DNA of 64,000 nucleotides from Isoptericola halotolerans (GCF_013149785.1 NZ_JABEZU010000003.1:372001-436000), one strand, 5' to 3'. Positions 52,985 to 64,000 are shown, counted from the first letter of the stretch. Notes: a model not told the origin generated them from the letters alone. Translations and numbers: made by a program.

Positions 52985-53263
52985 TCAGTGCGAGCTCGCC
53001 GAGCGACGGGGCTCTACTCCCGGCTTCGCCTGGCCGTAGCCCATGTTGCGCAGGACGAGCCCTGCCACGCAGGCGAGCAGGACGATCACCAGCCCCGCCC
53101 AGAAGATCGCGAACGGCACGCCGGGCAGGCAACCGACCGCGGACACGAGCGCGCCGGTCATGACGCCGACCATGGCGGTCCAGGCCGCGACGGTGTGGCC
53201 GTGGTTCGTGGGCGGGACCGCGTCGGGCAGGTAGATCGGCTCGGCGGTGGTGTTGTCGGTCAT
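52985..53263 (-). CDS. HGxxxAAW-type small membrane protein of the trp cluster
   Basis: 92 residues. NHGHTVAAWTAMVGVMTGALVSAVGCL and PFAIFWAGLVIVLLACVAGLVLRNMGYG give two membrane segments, with the HG-x-x-x-AAW motif at the first. This actinobacterial family (DUF6704) sits between trp genes; its exact role is not known. Confidence 0.85.
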   Translation of the reverse strand: MTDNTTAEPIYLPDAVPPTNHGHTVAAWTAMVGVMTGALVSAVGCLPGVPFAIFWAGLVIVLLACVAGLVLRNMGYGQAKPGVEPRRSASSH

Positions 53264-53304
53264 GGGCGAGGCATACCTTTCGTCGCGTGCTGCTGGCACT
53301 CAGA

Positions 53305-53898
53305 CTACCGGTCGGCAGACGGGTCCGTGCCCCTCGTGAGCGCGTCCCAGTCGGCCTGGGCGTCCGGTCCGGCGTCGTCCGGGTCGTCGCGGTCCGACGC
53401 GACGCCGGGCGAACCGTCGCGCTCGTGCCGCGCGTCGCCGCCCGACCACGAACGCACCCCCAGAGCCGCCAGCACGGCCACCACGACGACGGCGGCTCCC
53501 ACAGCCACTGTCACCCACGGCCACGGCGTCACCTCCACCGGTGAGGTCAGCGTCGTGACCCCCGCGGCGTCGGCCGCGGCGGACACCGCGGGGGCGCGGG
53601 CGTCGAGGAGCACCACGACGGCACCGCTCGCCACGGTCGCGCCGGCGAGACCGGTCGCCGTCAGCGCGATCCACCGCGCGACCCGTCCCGCCAGCGTGGC
53701 TGCGAGCGCACCGGCCAGCACGACGAACGCCGCCGCGCTCACCGCCGGGGCCGCCGCCGTCCCGGGCACCTCGATCACGACCTCGGGCTCGAGCGCCGTG
53801 GCCACCGTGGTGCGCAGCCACACCGGCGCGGTGACGGCGAACGCCGCACCGCCGAGCAGCAGCAGCAGGACGACGGCGCGGGACCGGGAACGGATCAC
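53305..53898 (-). CDS. trp operon-associated membrane protein
   Basis: 197 residues with four hydrophobic segments (about 8-28, 55-75, 82-100, 126-146) and the C-terminal motif WDALTRGTDPS, as in TIGR02234 proteins found next to trpE in actinobacteria. The start overlaps the trpE stop by four bases. Role in the pathway unknown. Confidence 0.88.
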   Translation of the reverse strand: MIRSRSRAVVLLLLLGGAAFAVTAPVWLRTTVATALEPEVVIEVPGTAAAPAVSAAAFVVLAGALAATLAGRVARWIALTATGLAGATVASGAVVVLLDARAPAVSAAADAAGVTTLTSPVEVTPWPWVTVAVGAAVVVVAVLAALGVRSWSGGDARHERDGSPGVASDRDDPDDAGPDAQADWDALTRGTDPSADR

Positions 53899-55517
53899 GG
53901 GGCCGTCCCCGCCCCCGCCGTGCCCAGGTCGGAGAACCGTGCCGCGAGCTGCACGGCCCGGACCGCCGCGGCCGCCTTGTTGCGGGACTCCTCGTACTCC
54001 AGCGCCGGCACCGAGTCGGCGACGATCCCGCCGCCGGCCTGCACCGAGGCCCGGCCGTCACGCAGCAACGCGGTGCGGATGGCGATCGCCATGTCCATGT
54101 TCCCACCGAAGTCGAAGTACCCGCAGGTGCCCCCGTAGATGCCCCGCGAGGCAGGTTCGAGCTCGTCGATCATGGCGATCGCCCGCGGCTTCGGTGCGCC
54201 GGACAGGGTGCCTGCCGGGAACGTGGCACGGAACGTGTCCAGCGCCGTCGCGCCCGGTCTCAGGCGACCGACGACGGTCGAGCACAGGTGCATGATGTGG
54301 CTGAAGCGCCGCACCGTCATGTACTCCACGACCTCCACCGAGGTCGGCTCGCAGACCTTGACCATGTCGTTGCGCGACAGGTCGACCAGCATGAGGTGCT
54401 CGGCACGCTCCTTGGGGTCGGCGAGCAGCTCCTCGGCGAGCTCGACGTCGTCCTCGACCTTCTCTCCGCGAGGCCGCGACCCCGCGATGGGGTAGGTCGT
54501 GACGTGCCCGTCGTCGACCTTCACCAGCGTCTCCGGGCTGGCTCCGACGACGGCGAAGTCGCGTCCGCGATGGTCGGCCAGCTGGAAGTAGTACATGTAT
54601 TGGCTCGGGTTGATCGTGCGCAGCGCGCGGTAGACGTCCAGCGGCGGGGCGGGGCAGTCGAGGTCGAGCCGCTGGGACAGCACGACCTGGAAGACCTCGC
54701 CGTCACGCACACCCTCCTGCCCCGCCAGGACCGCGGCCTCGTACTCGGCGCGGGTGGATCGGAACTCGATCGCGGGCTCGGGCACGTCGTCACGCAGCAC
54801 GGTGCGCTCGGCGCGGTGCGACGTCGCGAGCCGGTCCGCGAGCGCGTCGAGCCGGGTGACGGCGTCCGCGTGCGCCTCGTCGACGCGGTCGTCCGTCCCG
54901 TCGGCGTTGATCGCGTTGGCGATGAGCCAGACCGACCCGGTCAGGTGGTCGACGGCCACCAGGTCGGTGGCCAGGGTCAGTGCGACCTCCGGCACGTCGA
55001 GCTCGTCGGGAGCGTTCGCCGGGAGGGTGGGTTCCCAGTGGCGCACGACGTCCCAGCCCATGGCTCCGACGAACCCTCCGGTCAACGGCGGAAGCCCCTC
55101 CACGGGCACGGTGCGCAGGGCTTCGAGAGCGGACTCCAGGACCTCGACCACGTCCCCCTCGACGGGGATGCCGGCGGGGACGTCCCCGGTCCACACGGCT
55201 CGTCCGCCGTCGGAGAGCAGCGTGGCGCGGGCCTCGACACCGACGAAGGACCACCGCGACCAGGAGCGTCCGGCCTCGGCGGACTCCAGCACGAAGGTGC
55301 CGGGCCGGCCGCCGGCGAGCGAGCGGTACAGCCCGACCGGGGTGACGTCGTCGGCCAGCACACGTCGTACGACCGGGATGACACGGCGGTCGCGTGCGAG
55401 CTCACGGAAGGTGCTCAGCCGCGGCCACGTCGCACCCCAGGTGAGGTCCTCGGCCGTCGGTGCGACGGCGGGGGCCTGGGGCGGCTGGGCGGCGGGTGTG
55501 CCGGCGGTCGGGGTCAC
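53895..55517 (-). CDS. trpE: anthranilate synthase component I
   Basis: 540 residues from GTG 55517 after [25 protein letters not shown] holds the L-E-S feedback (tryptophan) site; the catalytic half has [24 protein letters not shown] and [14 protein letters not shown]. It makes anthranilate from chorismate. No trpG is nearby, so the glutamine amidotransferase partner is encoded elsewhere. Overlaps hisI by four bases. Confidence 0.96.
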   Translation of the reverse strand: MTPTAGTPAAQPPQAPAVAPTAEDLTWGATWPRLSTFRELARDRRVIPVVRRVLADDVTPVGLYRSLAGGRPGTFVLESAEAGRSWSRWSFVGVEARATLLSDGGRAVWTGDVPAGIPVEGDVVEVLESALEALRTVPVEGLPPLTGGFVGAMGWDVVRHWEPTLPANAPDELDVPEVALTLATDLVAVDHLTGSVWLIANAINADGTDDRVDEAHADAVTRLDALADRLATSHRAERTVLRDDVPEPAIEFRSTRAEYEAAVLAGQEGVRDGEVFQVVLSQRLDLDCPAPPLDVYRALRTINPSQYMYYFQLADHRGRDFAVVGASPETLVKVDDGHVTTYPIAGSRPRGEKVEDDVELAEELLADPKERAEHLMLVDLSRNDMVKVCEPTSVEVVEYMTVRRFSHIMHLCSTVVGRLRPGATALDTFRATFPAGTLSGAPKPRAIAMIDELEPASRGIYGGTCGYFDFGGNMDMAIAIRTALLRDGRASVQAGGGIVADSVPALEYEESRNKAAAAVRAVQLAARFSDLGTAGAGTAP

Positions 55518-55936
55518 CGGGCCTCCTCGGTCTCGTCGGTGTGCTCGGCAGGGCCCTGGGGCGGGCGTGACCCGACGACGGCGGGCAGCGCTCCCCCGGC
55601 GTCGAAACAGGTGTGCGCACCCGTGTGGCATGCGGCACCGACCTGGTCGACCTGCACGAGCAGGGCGTCGCCGTCGCAGTCGATCGCGACGCTCTTCACG
55701 TACTGGAAGTGCCCGGAGGTGTCCCCCTTGCGCCAGTACTCGCTGCGCGACCTGCTCCAGAACGTCACGCGCCCCTCGGACAGGGTGCGTCGCAGCGCCT
55801 CGTCGTCCATCCAGCCCAGCATGAGCACGTCTCCGGTGTCGTGCTGCTGCACGATGGCGGCGACCAGGCCGTGGTCGTCGCGCTTGAGACGGTCTGCAGT
55901 GCCGGGATCCAGCCCGTTGCCGTTCAGGTCAGCCAC
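55514..55936 (-). CDS. hisI: phosphoribosyl-AMP cyclohydrolase
   Basis: 140 residues from GTG 55936. [22 protein letters not shown] and [26 protein letters not shown] are the full metal-binding and catalytic signature. It opens the purine ring of PR-AMP in histidine synthesis. No HisE domain is fused. Leads into trpE with four-base overlap. Confidence 0.95.
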   Translation of the reverse strand: MADLNGNGLDPGTADRLKRDDHGLVAAIVQQHDTGDVLMLGWMDDEALRRTLSEGRVTFWSRSRSEYWRKGDTSGHFQYVKSVAIDCDGDALLVQVDQVGAACHTGAHTCFDAGGALPAVVGSRPPQGPAEHTDETEEAR

Positions 55937-56001
55937 CCCGGCATCTTCCCACGCGCCGGCCGGTCGCCGGGTCGGTGACCGGATCGAGGACGCCCGGGAC
56001 G

Positions 56002-57816
56002 TCACCGTGTCTGGGCCACCCAGCTCGCGTGCATCCGGGCATACACCCCGCCGGCCGCGGCGAGCTCGAGGTGCGGGCCGGCCTCGACCACGTGACCGTC
56101 GTCGACGACGACCACCAGGTCGCTCGCCTCGGCCGTCGACAGCCGGTGCGCGATCGTGATGGTCGAGCGGCCCGAGGTGAGCGCGTCGAGCGCACGGGCG
56201 ATGCGCACCTCGGTGGCAGGGTCGACGGCGGACGTCGCCTCGTCGAGGACGAGCAGGTCGGGTGCGGCGAGGTAGGCGCGCGCCACCGCGACGAGCTGGC
56301 GCTCCCCCGCGCTCAGCGCCTCACCGCGCTGCCCGACGTCGGTGTCCAGCCCGTCGGGCAGGTCGGCCACCCACTCGGTGAGGCCGAGCGCCGCGAACGC
56401 CGCCGCCACCCGCTCCCGCACCTCGTGGTCGACGGCGCCCTCGGCGGGCAGGTCGCGCAGGCCGTACGCGACGTTGGACGCGATGGTGCCGTCGAAGAGG
56501 AAGCCCTCCTGCGGCACCAGCACGACCCGCTCCCGCAGCCGGCGCAGCGGGATGTCGCGCAGGTCGACGCCGTCCAGCTCCACCCGCCCGGCGCTCGGGT
56601 CCATCAGACGTGCCACCAGCTTGGCGATCGTCGTCTTCCCCGAGCCCGTCTGCCCGACGACCGCCACCTTCTTGCGGGCGGGCAGCTCGAGGTCGATGCC
56701 GTGCAGCACCTCGGGGCCCCCGGGATAGGAGTAGTGCACACCGCGCAGGGTCACGCGGGCGTCTCCCCGAGGACTGGCGGCGGCGCCCGAGCGCCCGTCG
56801 GCGTCCTCGACGTCGATGGGTGTGTCCACCACGGCGATGACACGACGCCAGCCGGCCACCGCGTTCTGCAGCTCGTTGAGGATCTCCGTGGCCATCTGGA
56901 CGGGACCGGTGAACAGCTGGACCAGGAACAGGAAGGCCACCAGCTGCCCGGCGGTCAACCCGCCGCCGATGCCCAGGTAGGACCCGACCACGACGACGAC
57001 CGCCAGCACCAGGTTGGCCAGCAGCGTGCCCGAGGAGAACACGACCCCCACGAGCACCTGCGCGCGGCCCTGGGCCCGGCGCGTGTCCTCGATCGCACCG
57101 TCGATGCGTCGTCCCGTCCGGTCCGCCACGCCGTACGCGCGCACCGTCTCGGCGCCGACCACCGCCTCGGAGACAGCGCCCAGCATGGCCCCGACCTTCT
57201 CCCGCACGACGGTGAACCGGCGGCCCACCGCGCGCTGCGCGAGACGGATGACGAGGAACAGCGGGACGAAGCACAGCCACACCACGACCGTCAGCGCCGG
57301 CGAGTACACGGCCATGAGCACCGTCGCCACGCCCACCTGCAGCGTGGAGACCATGAGCATGATCCCGCCCCACTGCACGAACATCGAGATCGTGTCGACG
57401 TCGTTGGTCACCCGGGAGACCAGGGCTCCTCGACGCTCCGAGCCCTGCGACAGCGTCGACAGGTCGTGCACGTGCCGGAAGGCCTTCACCCGCAGGGCCG
57501 CCAGGCCGGCCTCGGTGGACCGGAACAGACGGACGTTCACCACGGCCGTGCACAGCCCGGCGAGGATGATCGCCCCGGCGGCCACGGTGGAGAGCAGCGC
57601 GACCCTCGTCGGCTCGGGACCGCCGTCGGCCAGGATGCCCTCGTCGATCGTCTGCTGCACGGCCAGCGGCACGACGACCCGGCCCGCGGCGGCCAGGACC
57701 GCGAGGGCCAGCGTCAGCCACAGCCCCTGCACGATCTGCGGCGAGATCTGCACGCCGCGGCGCAGGGTGGCCAGCACCCCCAGGTCGCTCGTCGTGGCGA
57801 TGCGCGAGTCGCTCAT
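56002..57816 (-). CDS. ABC exporter subunit 1 (membrane plus ATPase)
   Basis: 604 residues: six-helix membrane domain (about 20-320), then ATPase (about 355-600) with Walker [11 protein letters not shown], signature [14 protein letters not shown] (Ala in place of the usual second Gly), Walker [10 protein letters not shown] and H-loop IAHRLST. It overlaps its partner by ATGA, so the two form a heterodimeric multidrug-type exporter. Substrate unknown. Confidence 0.92.
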   Translation of the reverse strand: MSDSRIATTSDLGVLATLRRGVQISPQIVQGLWLTLALAVLAAAGRVVVPLAVQQTIDEGILADGGPEPTRVALLSTVAAGAIILAGLCTAVVNVRLFRSTEAGLAALRVKAFRHVHDLSTLSQGSERRGALVSRVTNDVDTISMFVQWGGIMLMVSTLQVGVATVLMAVYSPALTVVVWLCFVPLFLVIRLAQRAVGRRFTVVREKVGAMLGAVSEAVVGAETVRAYGVADRTGRRIDGAIEDTRRAQGRAQVLVGVVFSSGTLLANLVLAVVVVVGSYLGIGGGLTAGQLVAFLFLVQLFTGPVQMATEILNELQNAVAGWRRVIAVVDTPIDVEDADGRSGAAASPRGDARVTLRGVHYSYPGGPEVLHGIDLELPARKKVAVVGQTGSGKTTIAKLVARLMDPSAGRVELDGVDLRDIPLRRLRERVVLVPQEGFLFDGTIASNVAYGLRDLPAEGAVDHEVRERVAAAFAALGLTEWVADLPDGLDTDVGQRGEALSAGERQLVAVARAYLAAPDLLVLDEATSAVDPATEVRIARALDALTSGRSTITIAHRLSTAEASDLVVVVDDGHVVEAGPHLELAAAGGVYARMHASWVAQTR

Positions 57817-59711
57817 CGTGCGCCCTCCTCGTCGTCGTCCCAGGGTTCGTGGACGTCCTCGCCGGCCGCACGCTCGTCGACGAGCTCTCGCTCGCGCCGT
57901 GCGGTCTCCACCTCGTAGGCGGTCGCCAGGTCCCGGTACCCCGCGTCGCGCGCGAGCAGCTCGTCGTGGCGGCCCGTGTCGACCACCCGGCCGCCCTCGA
58001 GATGGACGACGACGTCAGACATCGACACCGAGCTCATCCGGTAGGCGACCATGACGACCGTGACCGGACGCCCCGTACCGACCGCGTCGGCGGCGAGCCC
58101 GGCGAGGATCTCCTGCTCGACCCGCGGGTCCACGGCGCTGGTGGCGTCGTCGAGCACGAGCAGGCGTGGGCGGCGCACCAGCGCCCGGGCGATCGCCAGA
58201 CGCTGACGCTGACCGCCCGAGAGGTTGGCGCCGCGCTCGCCCAGGGGTGCGTCCAGGCCCTCGGGGAGCGCCCGGACGACGTCGTCGACCCGGGCCAGCC
58301 GCAACGCCTCCCACACACCTTCGTCGACGGCGTCGGAGACCTCGTCCGCGAGCGTCACGTTCGCCCGGACCGTGTCCTCGAAGACGAACGTGTTCTGCGC
58401 CACGTAGGCGACCTGCGCCGGCACCTGACCGGCCGCGAGGTCCCGGACGTCGACGCCGTCGAGCAGCACCCGCCCCCGCGTGGGGTCGCTCAGGCGGCTC
58501 AGGAGAGAGACCAGGGTCGTCTTGCCGGCGCCGGTGGGACCGACGACGGCGACGGTGGCGCCCGGCGCCACCTCGACGTCGATCCCGTCGAGCAGCGTCG
58601 CCGTCCGACCGGCGGACGGTACGTCCACCCCGACGTCCTCGAGGCGGACACCGATCCCGGTCCCGCCGGCAGGCAGGACCCCGTCGCCGACCTCGATCTC
58701 TCCCTGCGCGTCCAGCACCCGCGAGATACGGTCGTACCCGACCAGCGCCCGCGGGATCTCGCCCAGCACCCACCCGAAGGCACGCACGGGGACGGCCATC
58801 ATCGTCAGGAGGTAGGCGGCGGTCACGACGTCGCCGACCTCGACGGCGCCGCTGGCGGCGCGCACGGTACCCACTCCCAGGACCAGCAGGGTGCCGAGGT
58901 TGGGCAGCAGCTCGATCACCGGGTCGAAGACCGCCCGGATCCGACCGGCACGCACGTTGGCGGCGCGCAGCTCGTCCGTGCGGCGCGCGAACCGTGCCTC
59001 CTCCCGGTCGGCCGTCCCGAGCGACTTGACGAGCAGGGCGGCCTCGAAGGACTCGTGGGCGACGTCGGCCACCTCGGCGCGCAGCTGCTGCGCCCGGGTC
59101 ACGGCCGGGGACATGTACCGCTGGAACACGACGTTCGCCGCGATCGCCGCCGGGATCACGACCAGCGCCGCCAGGGCCAACCACGGGTCCACGCTGAACA
59201 GCATCCCGGTGGCCACCAGGATCATGACGACCACGCCGAGCGCGAACGGCAGGGGGTTGAACACACCGGTGGCGGCCTCGACGTCGGCGCTCGCGTTGCT
59301 CAGCAGCTGACCGGTGGGGTGCGCACGGTGCCACGACAGGGGAAGGCGCAGGTACTGCCGGGTGACGCCTCGCCGGTGGTCCGCCTGGATGCCCACCACG
59401 CCCCAGCCTGCCCAGATGCGTCGCCCGGCCACCGAGAGCGCCAGGGTCAGGGCGACGGTGGCCAGCACCCCGCCGGCGAGCCAGATGTCGGCACGGGCCG
59501 CCTCGTCGCCGGCGAGCGCGGGGACGACGACGGCGTCCGTCGCCCAGCCGACCGCCCGGCTGACCGCCACGGTGGCGGCGCCGAAGACGGCCGAGGCGAG
59601 GACGGCGAGGACGTAGAGACGGGGTTCGGTCCGCATGCCGCGCCAGACGAGCACCGTCCCGCGGCGCAGTCGTGAGCCGGACAGTGCGGCCGGGCGAGCG
59701 GGTTCGGGCAC
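57813..59711 (-). CDS. ABC exporter subunit 2 (membrane plus ATPase)
   Basis: 632 residues from GTG 59711. Membrane domain about 45-340; ATPase with Walker A VGPTGAGKTT, a canonical LSGGQRQRLAIARA signature, Walker B LLVLDDATS (Asp-Asp rather than Asp-Glu) and a switch loop MVAYRMSS lacking the usual His. The two subunits thus have complementary degenerate sites: Walker B Glu and H-loop His are missing here, present in the partner. This is typical of asymmetric heterodimeric exporters. Confidence 0.9.
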   Translation of the reverse strand: MPEPARPAALSGSRLRRGTVLVWRGMRTEPRLYVLAVLASAVFGAATVAVSRAVGWATDAVVVPALAGDEAARADIWLAGGVLATVALTLALSVAGRRIWAGWGVVGIQADHRRGVTRQYLRLPLSWHRAHPTGQLLSNASADVEAATGVFNPLPFALGVVVMILVATGMLFSVDPWLALAALVVIPAAIAANVVFQRYMSPAVTRAQQLRAEVADVAHESFEAALLVKSLGTADREEARFARRTDELRAANVRAGRIRAVFDPVIELLPNLGTLLVLGVGTVRAASGAVEVGDVVTAAYLLTMMAVPVRAFGWVLGEIPRALVGYDRISRVLDAQGEIEVGDGVLPAGGTGIGVRLEDVGVDVPSAGRTATLLDGIDVEVAPGATVAVVGPTGAGKTTLVSLLSRLSDPTRGRVLLDGVDVRDLAAGQVPAQVAYVAQNTFVFEDTVRANVTLADEVSDAVDEGVWEALRLARVDDVVRALPEGLDAPLGERGANLSGGQRQRLAIARALVRRPRLLVLDDATSAVDPRVEQEILAGLAADAVGTGRPVTVVMVAYRMSSVSMSDVVVHLEGGRVVDTGRHDELLARDAGYRDLATAYEVETARRERELVDERAAGEDVHEPWDDDEEGAR

Positions 59712-59743
59712 AGCAGACCTCGCAGTCGTCAGGGATCGAATCG

Positions 59744-59749
59744 ATCCTA
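59744..59749 (-). promoter_or_regulatory. -10 element for the exporter operon
   Basis: TAGGAT on the minus strand, 33 bases upstream of the GTG start. No good -35 can be seen 16-18 bases upstream. Confidence 0.4.
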
Positions 59750-59809
59750 GCGCCTGGCGCACGCTGGTTCGCCCGGGCATCCGTCCAGGTGGCCCCTCGA
59801 CAGGACGGC

Positions 59810-60580
59810 TCAGCGCACGTCGACACCCGCCGCGCGCATCGCGTCCTTGACCTGACCGATCGTCAACGTCCCGAAGTGGAAGACGCTGGCGGCCAGCACC
59901 GCGTCCGCGCCGGCCCGGGCGGCCTCGACGAAGTGCTCGGGCGTCCCGGCACCGCCGGAGGCGATGAGAGGCACCGACACCCGCTCGCGCACCGCAGCCA
60001 GCATCTCCAGGTCGAAGCCGGCGGTCGTGCCGTCCGCGTCCATCGAGTTCAGCAGGATCTCTCCCGCACCCAGCCCGGCCGCACGCTCGGCCCACGCCAC
60101 GGCGTCGATCCCCGTGCCGCGCCGCCCGCCGTGGGTCGTGACCTCGTACCCCGACGGCGTGATCGTGCCACCGGTCGCGCGGCGCGCGTCCACCGACAGC
60201 GTCAGCACCTGGTTGCCGAACCGGTCGGCGATCTCCGCGATCAGCTCCGGCCGGGCGATGGCCGCGGTGTTGACGCCCACCTTGTCCGCCCCCGCACGGA
60301 GCAGGCGGTCGACGTCGTCCGTCGTGCGGACACCGCCGCCGACGGTGAGCGGGACGAAGACCTGGTCGGCGGTCCGTCGGACGACGTCCACCATCGTCTC
60401 GCGGTTGCCCGACGACGCGGACACGTCGAGGAAGGTCACCTCGTCGGCGCCCTCGGTGTCGTACCTGTCGGCGAGCTCGACAGGGTCACCCGCGTCACGC
60501 AGGTTCGTGAAGTTCACGCCCTTGACGACGCGGCCGGCGTCGACGTCCAGGCACGGGATCACCCGTACGGCCACAGTCAT
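59810..60580 (-). CDS. hisF: imidazole glycerol phosphate synthase, cyclase subunit
   Basis: 256 residues; GGAGG nine bases before [20 protein letters not shown] and TLSVDARR hold the two catalytic Asp residues; [13 protein letters not shown] and [13 protein letters not shown] are the phosphate-binding loops. It joins PRFAR with ammonia to form imidazole glycerol phosphate. The hisH partner is not adjacent. Confidence 0.96.
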   Translation of the reverse strand: MTVAVRVIPCLDVDAGRVVKGVNFTNLRDAGDPVELADRYDTEGADEVTFLDVSASSGNRETMVDVVRRTADQVFVPLTVGGGVRTTDDVDRLLRAGADKVGVNTAAIARPELIAEIADRFGNQVLTLSVDARRATGGTITPSGYEVTTHGGRRGTGIDAVAWAERAAGLGAGEILLNSMDADGTTAGFDLEMLAAVRERVSVPLIASGGAGTPEHFVEAARAGADAVLAASVFHFGTLTIGQVKDAMRAAGVDVR

Positions 60581-60587
60581 GTGCTGG

Positions 60588-61598
60588 TCATCCTCCAGTG
60601 GTCGGGTCGTCGGGCGCCGCCGCCCGCGAGGCCTCCTCGACGGGTTCGTCGATCTCGTCGGTCGTGTCCTCGCCGGCCCCGCCCTCGGAGGCCTCCTCGG
60701 TGACCTGGTACCGCGCGTCCAGGATGTCGACGACGTACACGAGCGTCTCGTCCGCGAGCTCGCTGCCGGTGCCACCGTAGCCGAGCTGCGGCGGCACGAC
60801 GAGCATCACCTGCGAACCCACGGACTGCTCGAGAAGACCTTGGTCCCAACCCTCGATGAGCCGGCCGATGCCGATCGTCGCGGACTGCGGGGCGACGTCG
60901 GGGTCCCAGCTCGAGTCGACCACCGCGCCGTCGCTCCATCGCACCAGCACGTACCGGGCCGTCACCACCTGACCGATGTCCACCTGCGGCCCGGAACCAC
61001 GCACCAGCGGCTGCACCAGCAGCTCGTCGGGGGGCTCGGCGTCAGGAAGCCGGACGGACGGCGAGCCGTCCAGGTCCCGCACCACCCGCGGCAACCCCTC
61101 GGGAGCCTCGACCGTGGTCCCCGACGCCCGGGTGGGCAGCACGTCCACCACGAGGACCACCGGGACGTCGCCGTCCTTCTCCACCACCAGCACACGCGCC
61201 CCGACACGCTTGCCGCGCAGGGAGTCGTACAGGTTCTGGCCCAGCGACTCGGGCTCGAAGGTGTACCAGGCGGGGGCGTCCAGGTAGGTCGACGAGATCA
61301 CGCTGCCGTCGCGGCCGTCCTCCGCGTACATGTGCAGCAGCACCGGGCCGCCGTCCTCGATCGGCTCCCCCGCGCCCGGCCGGACGGTGCGGGAACCGGA
61401 CCGGACGACCTCGTACGGCTGCGGGTAGTCGACCACGGGCGGCTCACCCTCGGCACCGCTCACCTCGACCGGCACCTGGGACGGCACCGACGACGGAGTC
61501 AGCTCCTCCAGCAGGGGCGACGAGCAGCCACCGACGGCCGCCACCGCGAGCCAGCCGGCGACAGCAGCAGCGAGCAGGCGGGGACGACGGGGCAGCAC
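60588..61598 (-). CDS. lipoprotein FKBP-type peptidyl-prolyl isomerase
   Basis: 336 residues. Signal peptide ending AAVGGC is a lipobox, so the mature protein is membrane-anchored outside the cell. Two FKBP-like regions: about 60-160 (less conserved) and about 205-305 ([50 protein letters not shown]). The second keeps G-W-D-Q and Y-G; the first lacks most of them. The tail is acidic. Located between pafA and hisF. Confidence 0.88.
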   Translation of the reverse strand: MLPRRPRLLAAAVAGWLAVAAVGGCSSPLLEELTPSSVPSQVPVEVSGAEGEPPVVDYPQPYEVVRSGSRTVRPGAGEPIEDGGPVLLHMYAEDGRDGSVISSTYLDAPAWYTFEPESLGQNLYDSLRGKRVGARVLVVEKDGDVPVVLVVDVLPTRASGTTVEAPEGLPRVVRDLDGSPSVRLPDAEPPDELLVQPLVRGSGPQVDIGQVVTARYVLVRWSDGAVVDSSWDPDVAPQSATIGIGRLIEGWDQGLLEQSVGSQVMLVVPPQLGYGGTGSELADETLVYVVDILDARYQVTEEASEGGAGEDTTDEIDEPVEEASRAAAPDDPTTGG

Positions 61599-61620
61599 CG
61601 GGACAGTCTGCCACGAGTCG

Positions 61621-62982
61621 TCACATCGACTCGATGAGCCGCTCGACCCTCTCGTCGACGTTGCGGAACGGGTCCTTGCACAGCACGGTGCGCTGCGCCT
61701 GGTCGTTCAGCTTCAGGTGCACCCAGTCCACGGTGTAGTCCCGTCGCGCCTCCTGGGCGGCACGGACGAAGTCGCCGCGGAGCTTGGCGCGTGTCGTCTG
61801 CGGCGGGACCGCGGTCGACTCGAAGACCTCGAGGTCGGTCACGACGCGATCGACCATCCCCCGTGCAGCGAGCAGGTTGTACAGCCCTTCGGTCCGCGAG
61901 ATGTCGTGGTAGGCCAGGTCGAGACGAGCGACGCGCGCATCGTCGAGGGTGAGCCCGTGCTTGGCCTGGTAGCGCTCGATGAGACGCTTCTTGATGACCC
62001 AGTCGAGCTCCCGCTCCACGAGCGTCAGGTCGCCCGACTCCAGGGCCCTGAGCCCTCGCTCCCACAGGTCCAGCACCTGCTTGACCTGCGGCGTGAGCTC
62101 GAGGTGGGTCTCGACGTGCTCGCGGACGCGTTGGTAGTACTCCCCCTGCAGGTCGACCGCCGTGGCCGTGCGCCCGTTCGCCAGCTGGACCGGAGCCAGC
62201 CCGGACGAGTCATGGCTGATCTCCCGGATCGCCCGGATCGGGTTCTCCAGCGTCAGGTCGCGCACCGGGATACCCGCCTCGACCAGGCGGAGCACCAGGT
62301 CGGTGGCACCGACCTTCAGCATCGTCGTGGTCTCCGACATCGACGAGTCCCCGACGATCACGTGCAGCCGGCGATAGTGCTCGGCGTCCGCGTGCGGCTC
62401 GTCACGCGTGTTGATGATCGGGCGCGACCGCGTCGTCGCGCTGGAGACGGCCTCCCAGATGTGGTCCGCACGCTGCGACAGGCAGTAGGTGGCACCCCGG
62501 GGCGTCGTCAGCACCTTGCCCGCGCCGGTGAGCACCTGGCGCGTGATGAGGAACGGGACAAGCACGTCGCTCAGGCGGGAGAAGTCCCCCTGCCGCCGGA
62601 CCAGGTAGTTCTCGTGGCAGCCGTAGGAGTTGCCGGCCGAGTCGGTGTTGTTCTTGAACAGGTGGACCTTGCCCGGCAGGCCCTCGTGCTCGAGGCGTTG
62701 CTGGGCGTCGGCGACGAGACCTTCGAGGATCCGCTCACCACCACGGTCGTAGGCGACGAGCTGGCGCACGTCGTCGCACTCGGCCGTGGCGTACTCCGGG
62801 TGCGACCCGACGTCGAGGTAGAGCCGCGAACCGTTGCGCAGGAACACGTTGGACGACCGGCCCCACGCCACGACCTTGCGGAAGAGGTAGCGGGCCACCT
62901 CGTCGGCACTCAGGCCGCGGCCGTCGTCGGCGGCGCACGTGACGCCGTACTCCGTCTCGAGCCCGAAGATCCGTCGGTCCAT
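61621..62982 (-). CDS. pafA: Pup-protein ligase
   Basis: 453 residues: [38 protein letters not shown] (catalytic Asp in YLDVG), [48 protein letters not shown]. It attaches Pup to lysines of proteins, marking them for the proteasome encoded just upstream. Complete and of normal length. Confidence 0.97.
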   Translation of the reverse strand: MDRRIFGLETEYGVTCAADDGRGLSADEVARYLFRKVVAWGRSSNVFLRNGSRLYLDVGSHPEYATAECDDVRQLVAYDRGGERILEGLVADAQQRLEHEGLPGKVHLFKNNTDSAGNSYGCHENYLVRRQGDFSRLSDVLVPFLITRQVLTGAGKVLTTPRGATYCLSQRADHIWEAVSSATTRSRPIINTRDEPHADAEHYRRLHVIVGDSSMSETTTMLKVGATDLVLRLVEAGIPVRDLTLENPIRAIREISHDSSGLAPVQLANGRTATAVDLQGEYYQRVREHVETHLELTPQVKQVLDLWERGLRALESGDLTLVERELDWVIKKRLIERYQAKHGLTLDDARVARLDLAYHDISRTEGLYNLLAARGMVDRVVTDLEVFESTAVPPQTTRAKLRGDFVRAAQEARRDYTVDWVHLKLNDQAQRTVLCKDPFRNVDERVERLIESM

Positions 62983-62992
62983 GGTCTCCCCC

Positions 62993-63712
62993 TCAGTCGT
63001 TCCCGGCGAGCAGGCCCGCGAGCACGTCGCCGTGCAGGCGGCGGAACGTACGCCGCGGACGGTCGCGCTCGAGCACCGCGACCTCCAGACCGGACGCCGG
63101 GATGGGGCGCTCGGCGCCCTCGGCCGCGACGGTGCCGTCCGGGGACACCGCGCCGAGCGCGCTCACCGCGACACGGAGCACGGCCCCCAGGTCCATCCCC
63201 TCCGACCACGCGGCACGCACCCGCGCCGTGAGCTGGTCGGCCTGGCCGCCCATCACCACGAAGCCGTGCTCGTCGGCCACGGACCCGTCGTAGCTCAACC
63301 GGTAGAGCTGGTCCTGCGCCGGTGCGGCACCGACCTCGGCCACGACGAGCTCCACCTCCAACGGCTTGGACTCGGTGGTGAACACCGTGCCGAGCGTCTG
63401 GGCGTAGGCGTTCGCCAGCCCGCGGGCCGTGACGTCCGTGCGGTCGTAGGAGTAGCCGCGCAGGTCCGCGTACCGCACCCCGGCGACCCGCAGGTTCTCG
63501 AACTCGTTGTACTTGCCCACCGCAGCGAACGCGATGCGGTCGTAGATCTCGGAGATCTTGTGCAGGGCACGCGACGGGTTCTCGGTCGCGAACGCGATGC
63601 CTCCGGCATAGGCGAGCACGACGACGGACCGCCCGCGTCCGATGCCCTTGCGTGCGAAGTCCGCCCGGTCCTTCATCAGCTGCTCGGGCGAGACGTAGAA
63701 CGGCATGCTCAT
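62993..63712 (-). CDS. prcA: proteasome alpha subunit
   Basis: 239 residues. [66 protein letters not shown] is the alpha-subunit gate and fold. Alpha rings control entry to the protease chamber. Ends 10 bases before pafA. Start ATG 63712 overlaps the prcB stop (63709-63711) and shares ATGA. Confidence 0.96.
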   Translation of the reverse strand: MSMPFYVSPEQLMKDRADFARKGIGRGRSVVVLAYAGGIAFATENPSRALHKISEIYDRIAFAAVGKYNEFENLRVAGVRYADLRGYSYDRTDVTARGLANAYAQTLGTVFTTESKPLEVELVVAEVGAAPAQDQLYRLSYDGSVADEHGFVVMGGQADQLTARVRAAWSEGMDLGAVLRVAVSALGAVSPDGTVAAEGAERPIPASGLEVAVLERDRPRRTFRRLHGDVLAGLLAGND

Positions 63713-64000
63713 GCGTGCTGGCCTCCCTCGCTGCGTGCGGCGACGATCCGTCCGACGACCGCCGCGAGCGTCTCGTCGTCGACGCGGCGGTAGCCCTCGG
63801 CCGTCACCGTGGCGACCACCGGCCAGATCCTGCGCACGGTGTCCGGCCCGCCGGTCGCGCTGTCGTCGTCGGCCGCGTCGTAGAGGGCCTCCACGGCGAC
63901 CGAGACGGCACCCTCGGAGTCCAGCCCGGCTCGCCACAGCTTCTTCAGCGCACCGCGGGCGAAGACCGAGCCGGAGCCCACCGAGTGGTGCTCACGCTCC
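63709..64000 (-). CDS. prcB: proteasome beta subunit, N-terminus outside window
   Basis: The visible C-terminal 96 residues include [58 protein letters not shown]. The Ser-rich GSGS turn and G-P-D motif are as in actinobacterial PrcB; the catalytic N-terminal Thr lies outside the window. Gene order prcB-prcA-pafA is the standard one. Confidence 0.93.
   Translation of the reverse strand, partial: EREHHSVGSGSVFARGALKKLWRAGLDSEGAVSVAVEALYDAADDDSATGGPDTVRRIWPVVATVTAEGYRRVDDETLAAVVGRIVAARSEGGQHA

Noticed and set aside
54980-55345. Plus-strand frame antisense to trpE
   Set aside because: Arginine-rich shadow of trpE with no ribosome site.

Overview
The window comes from a high-GC actinobacterium. 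It carries the mycobacterial-type proteasome and pupylation genes (prcB, prcA, pafA) and the actinobacterial trp cluster with its two accessory membrane proteins. The gene order pyk-gltD-gltB-lgt-trpA-trpB-trpC fits Micrococcales, perhaps Cellulomonas or a close relative. That placement is inference from family knowledge, not from a search.

Positions 1 to about 40,970 are the right-hand part of an integrated siphovirus. Its left end, probably with the integrase and the intact target tRNA gene, lies outside the window. Reading rightwards: a lysogeny module (GNAT-like protein and small partner, XRE repressor, divergent Cro-like gene, antirepressor, about 0-2.4 kb); small genes with a minus-strand membrane gene and an excisionase-like DNA-binding protein (2.4-3.1 kb); a long early operon of tightly overlapping small genes (3.2-16.4 kb). 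That operon includes a RecE-like nuclease, RecT/Bet, an HTH-WhiB fusion, a RuvC-like resolvase, an HNH endonuclease, a C5-cytosine methyltransferase and a replication-type DNA-binding protein with internal iteron-like repeats. Then come packaging (P-loop/HNH fusion, small and large terminase), head (portal, S78 protease, HK97 capsid, MuF-like protein), connectors, tail (major tail protein, frameshifted chaperones, 1500-residue tape measure with an embedded peptidase, Dit and Tal-like proteins), fibres, and lysis (amidase, holin). Two reversed membrane-protein genes and an HNH gene interrupt the tail cluster at 27-28.3 kb.

The right prophage end is marked by a tRNA 3-prime fragment at 40,944-40,970 (T arm plus 3-prime acceptor strand) with no tRNA 5-prime half beside it. 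This is what is left when a phage integrates into a tRNA gene. A 19-bp perfect hairpin follows it and separates the prophage from the host.

From 41,048 to the end all host genes are on the minus strand: prcB-prcA-pafA, an FKBP-type lipoprotein and hisF; a heterodimeric ABC exporter pair; hisI-trpE-trp membrane protein-HGxxxAAW protein; trpC-trpB-trpA-lgt; gltB-gltD; and pyk. Many neighbours overlap by 4 bases, which indicates translational coupling. Most attention should go to the alternative-frame coding inside the methyltransferase gene, the HNH invasion of the resolvase 3-prime end, the iterons inside the replication gene, the reversed membrane morons and the tRNA attachment site.
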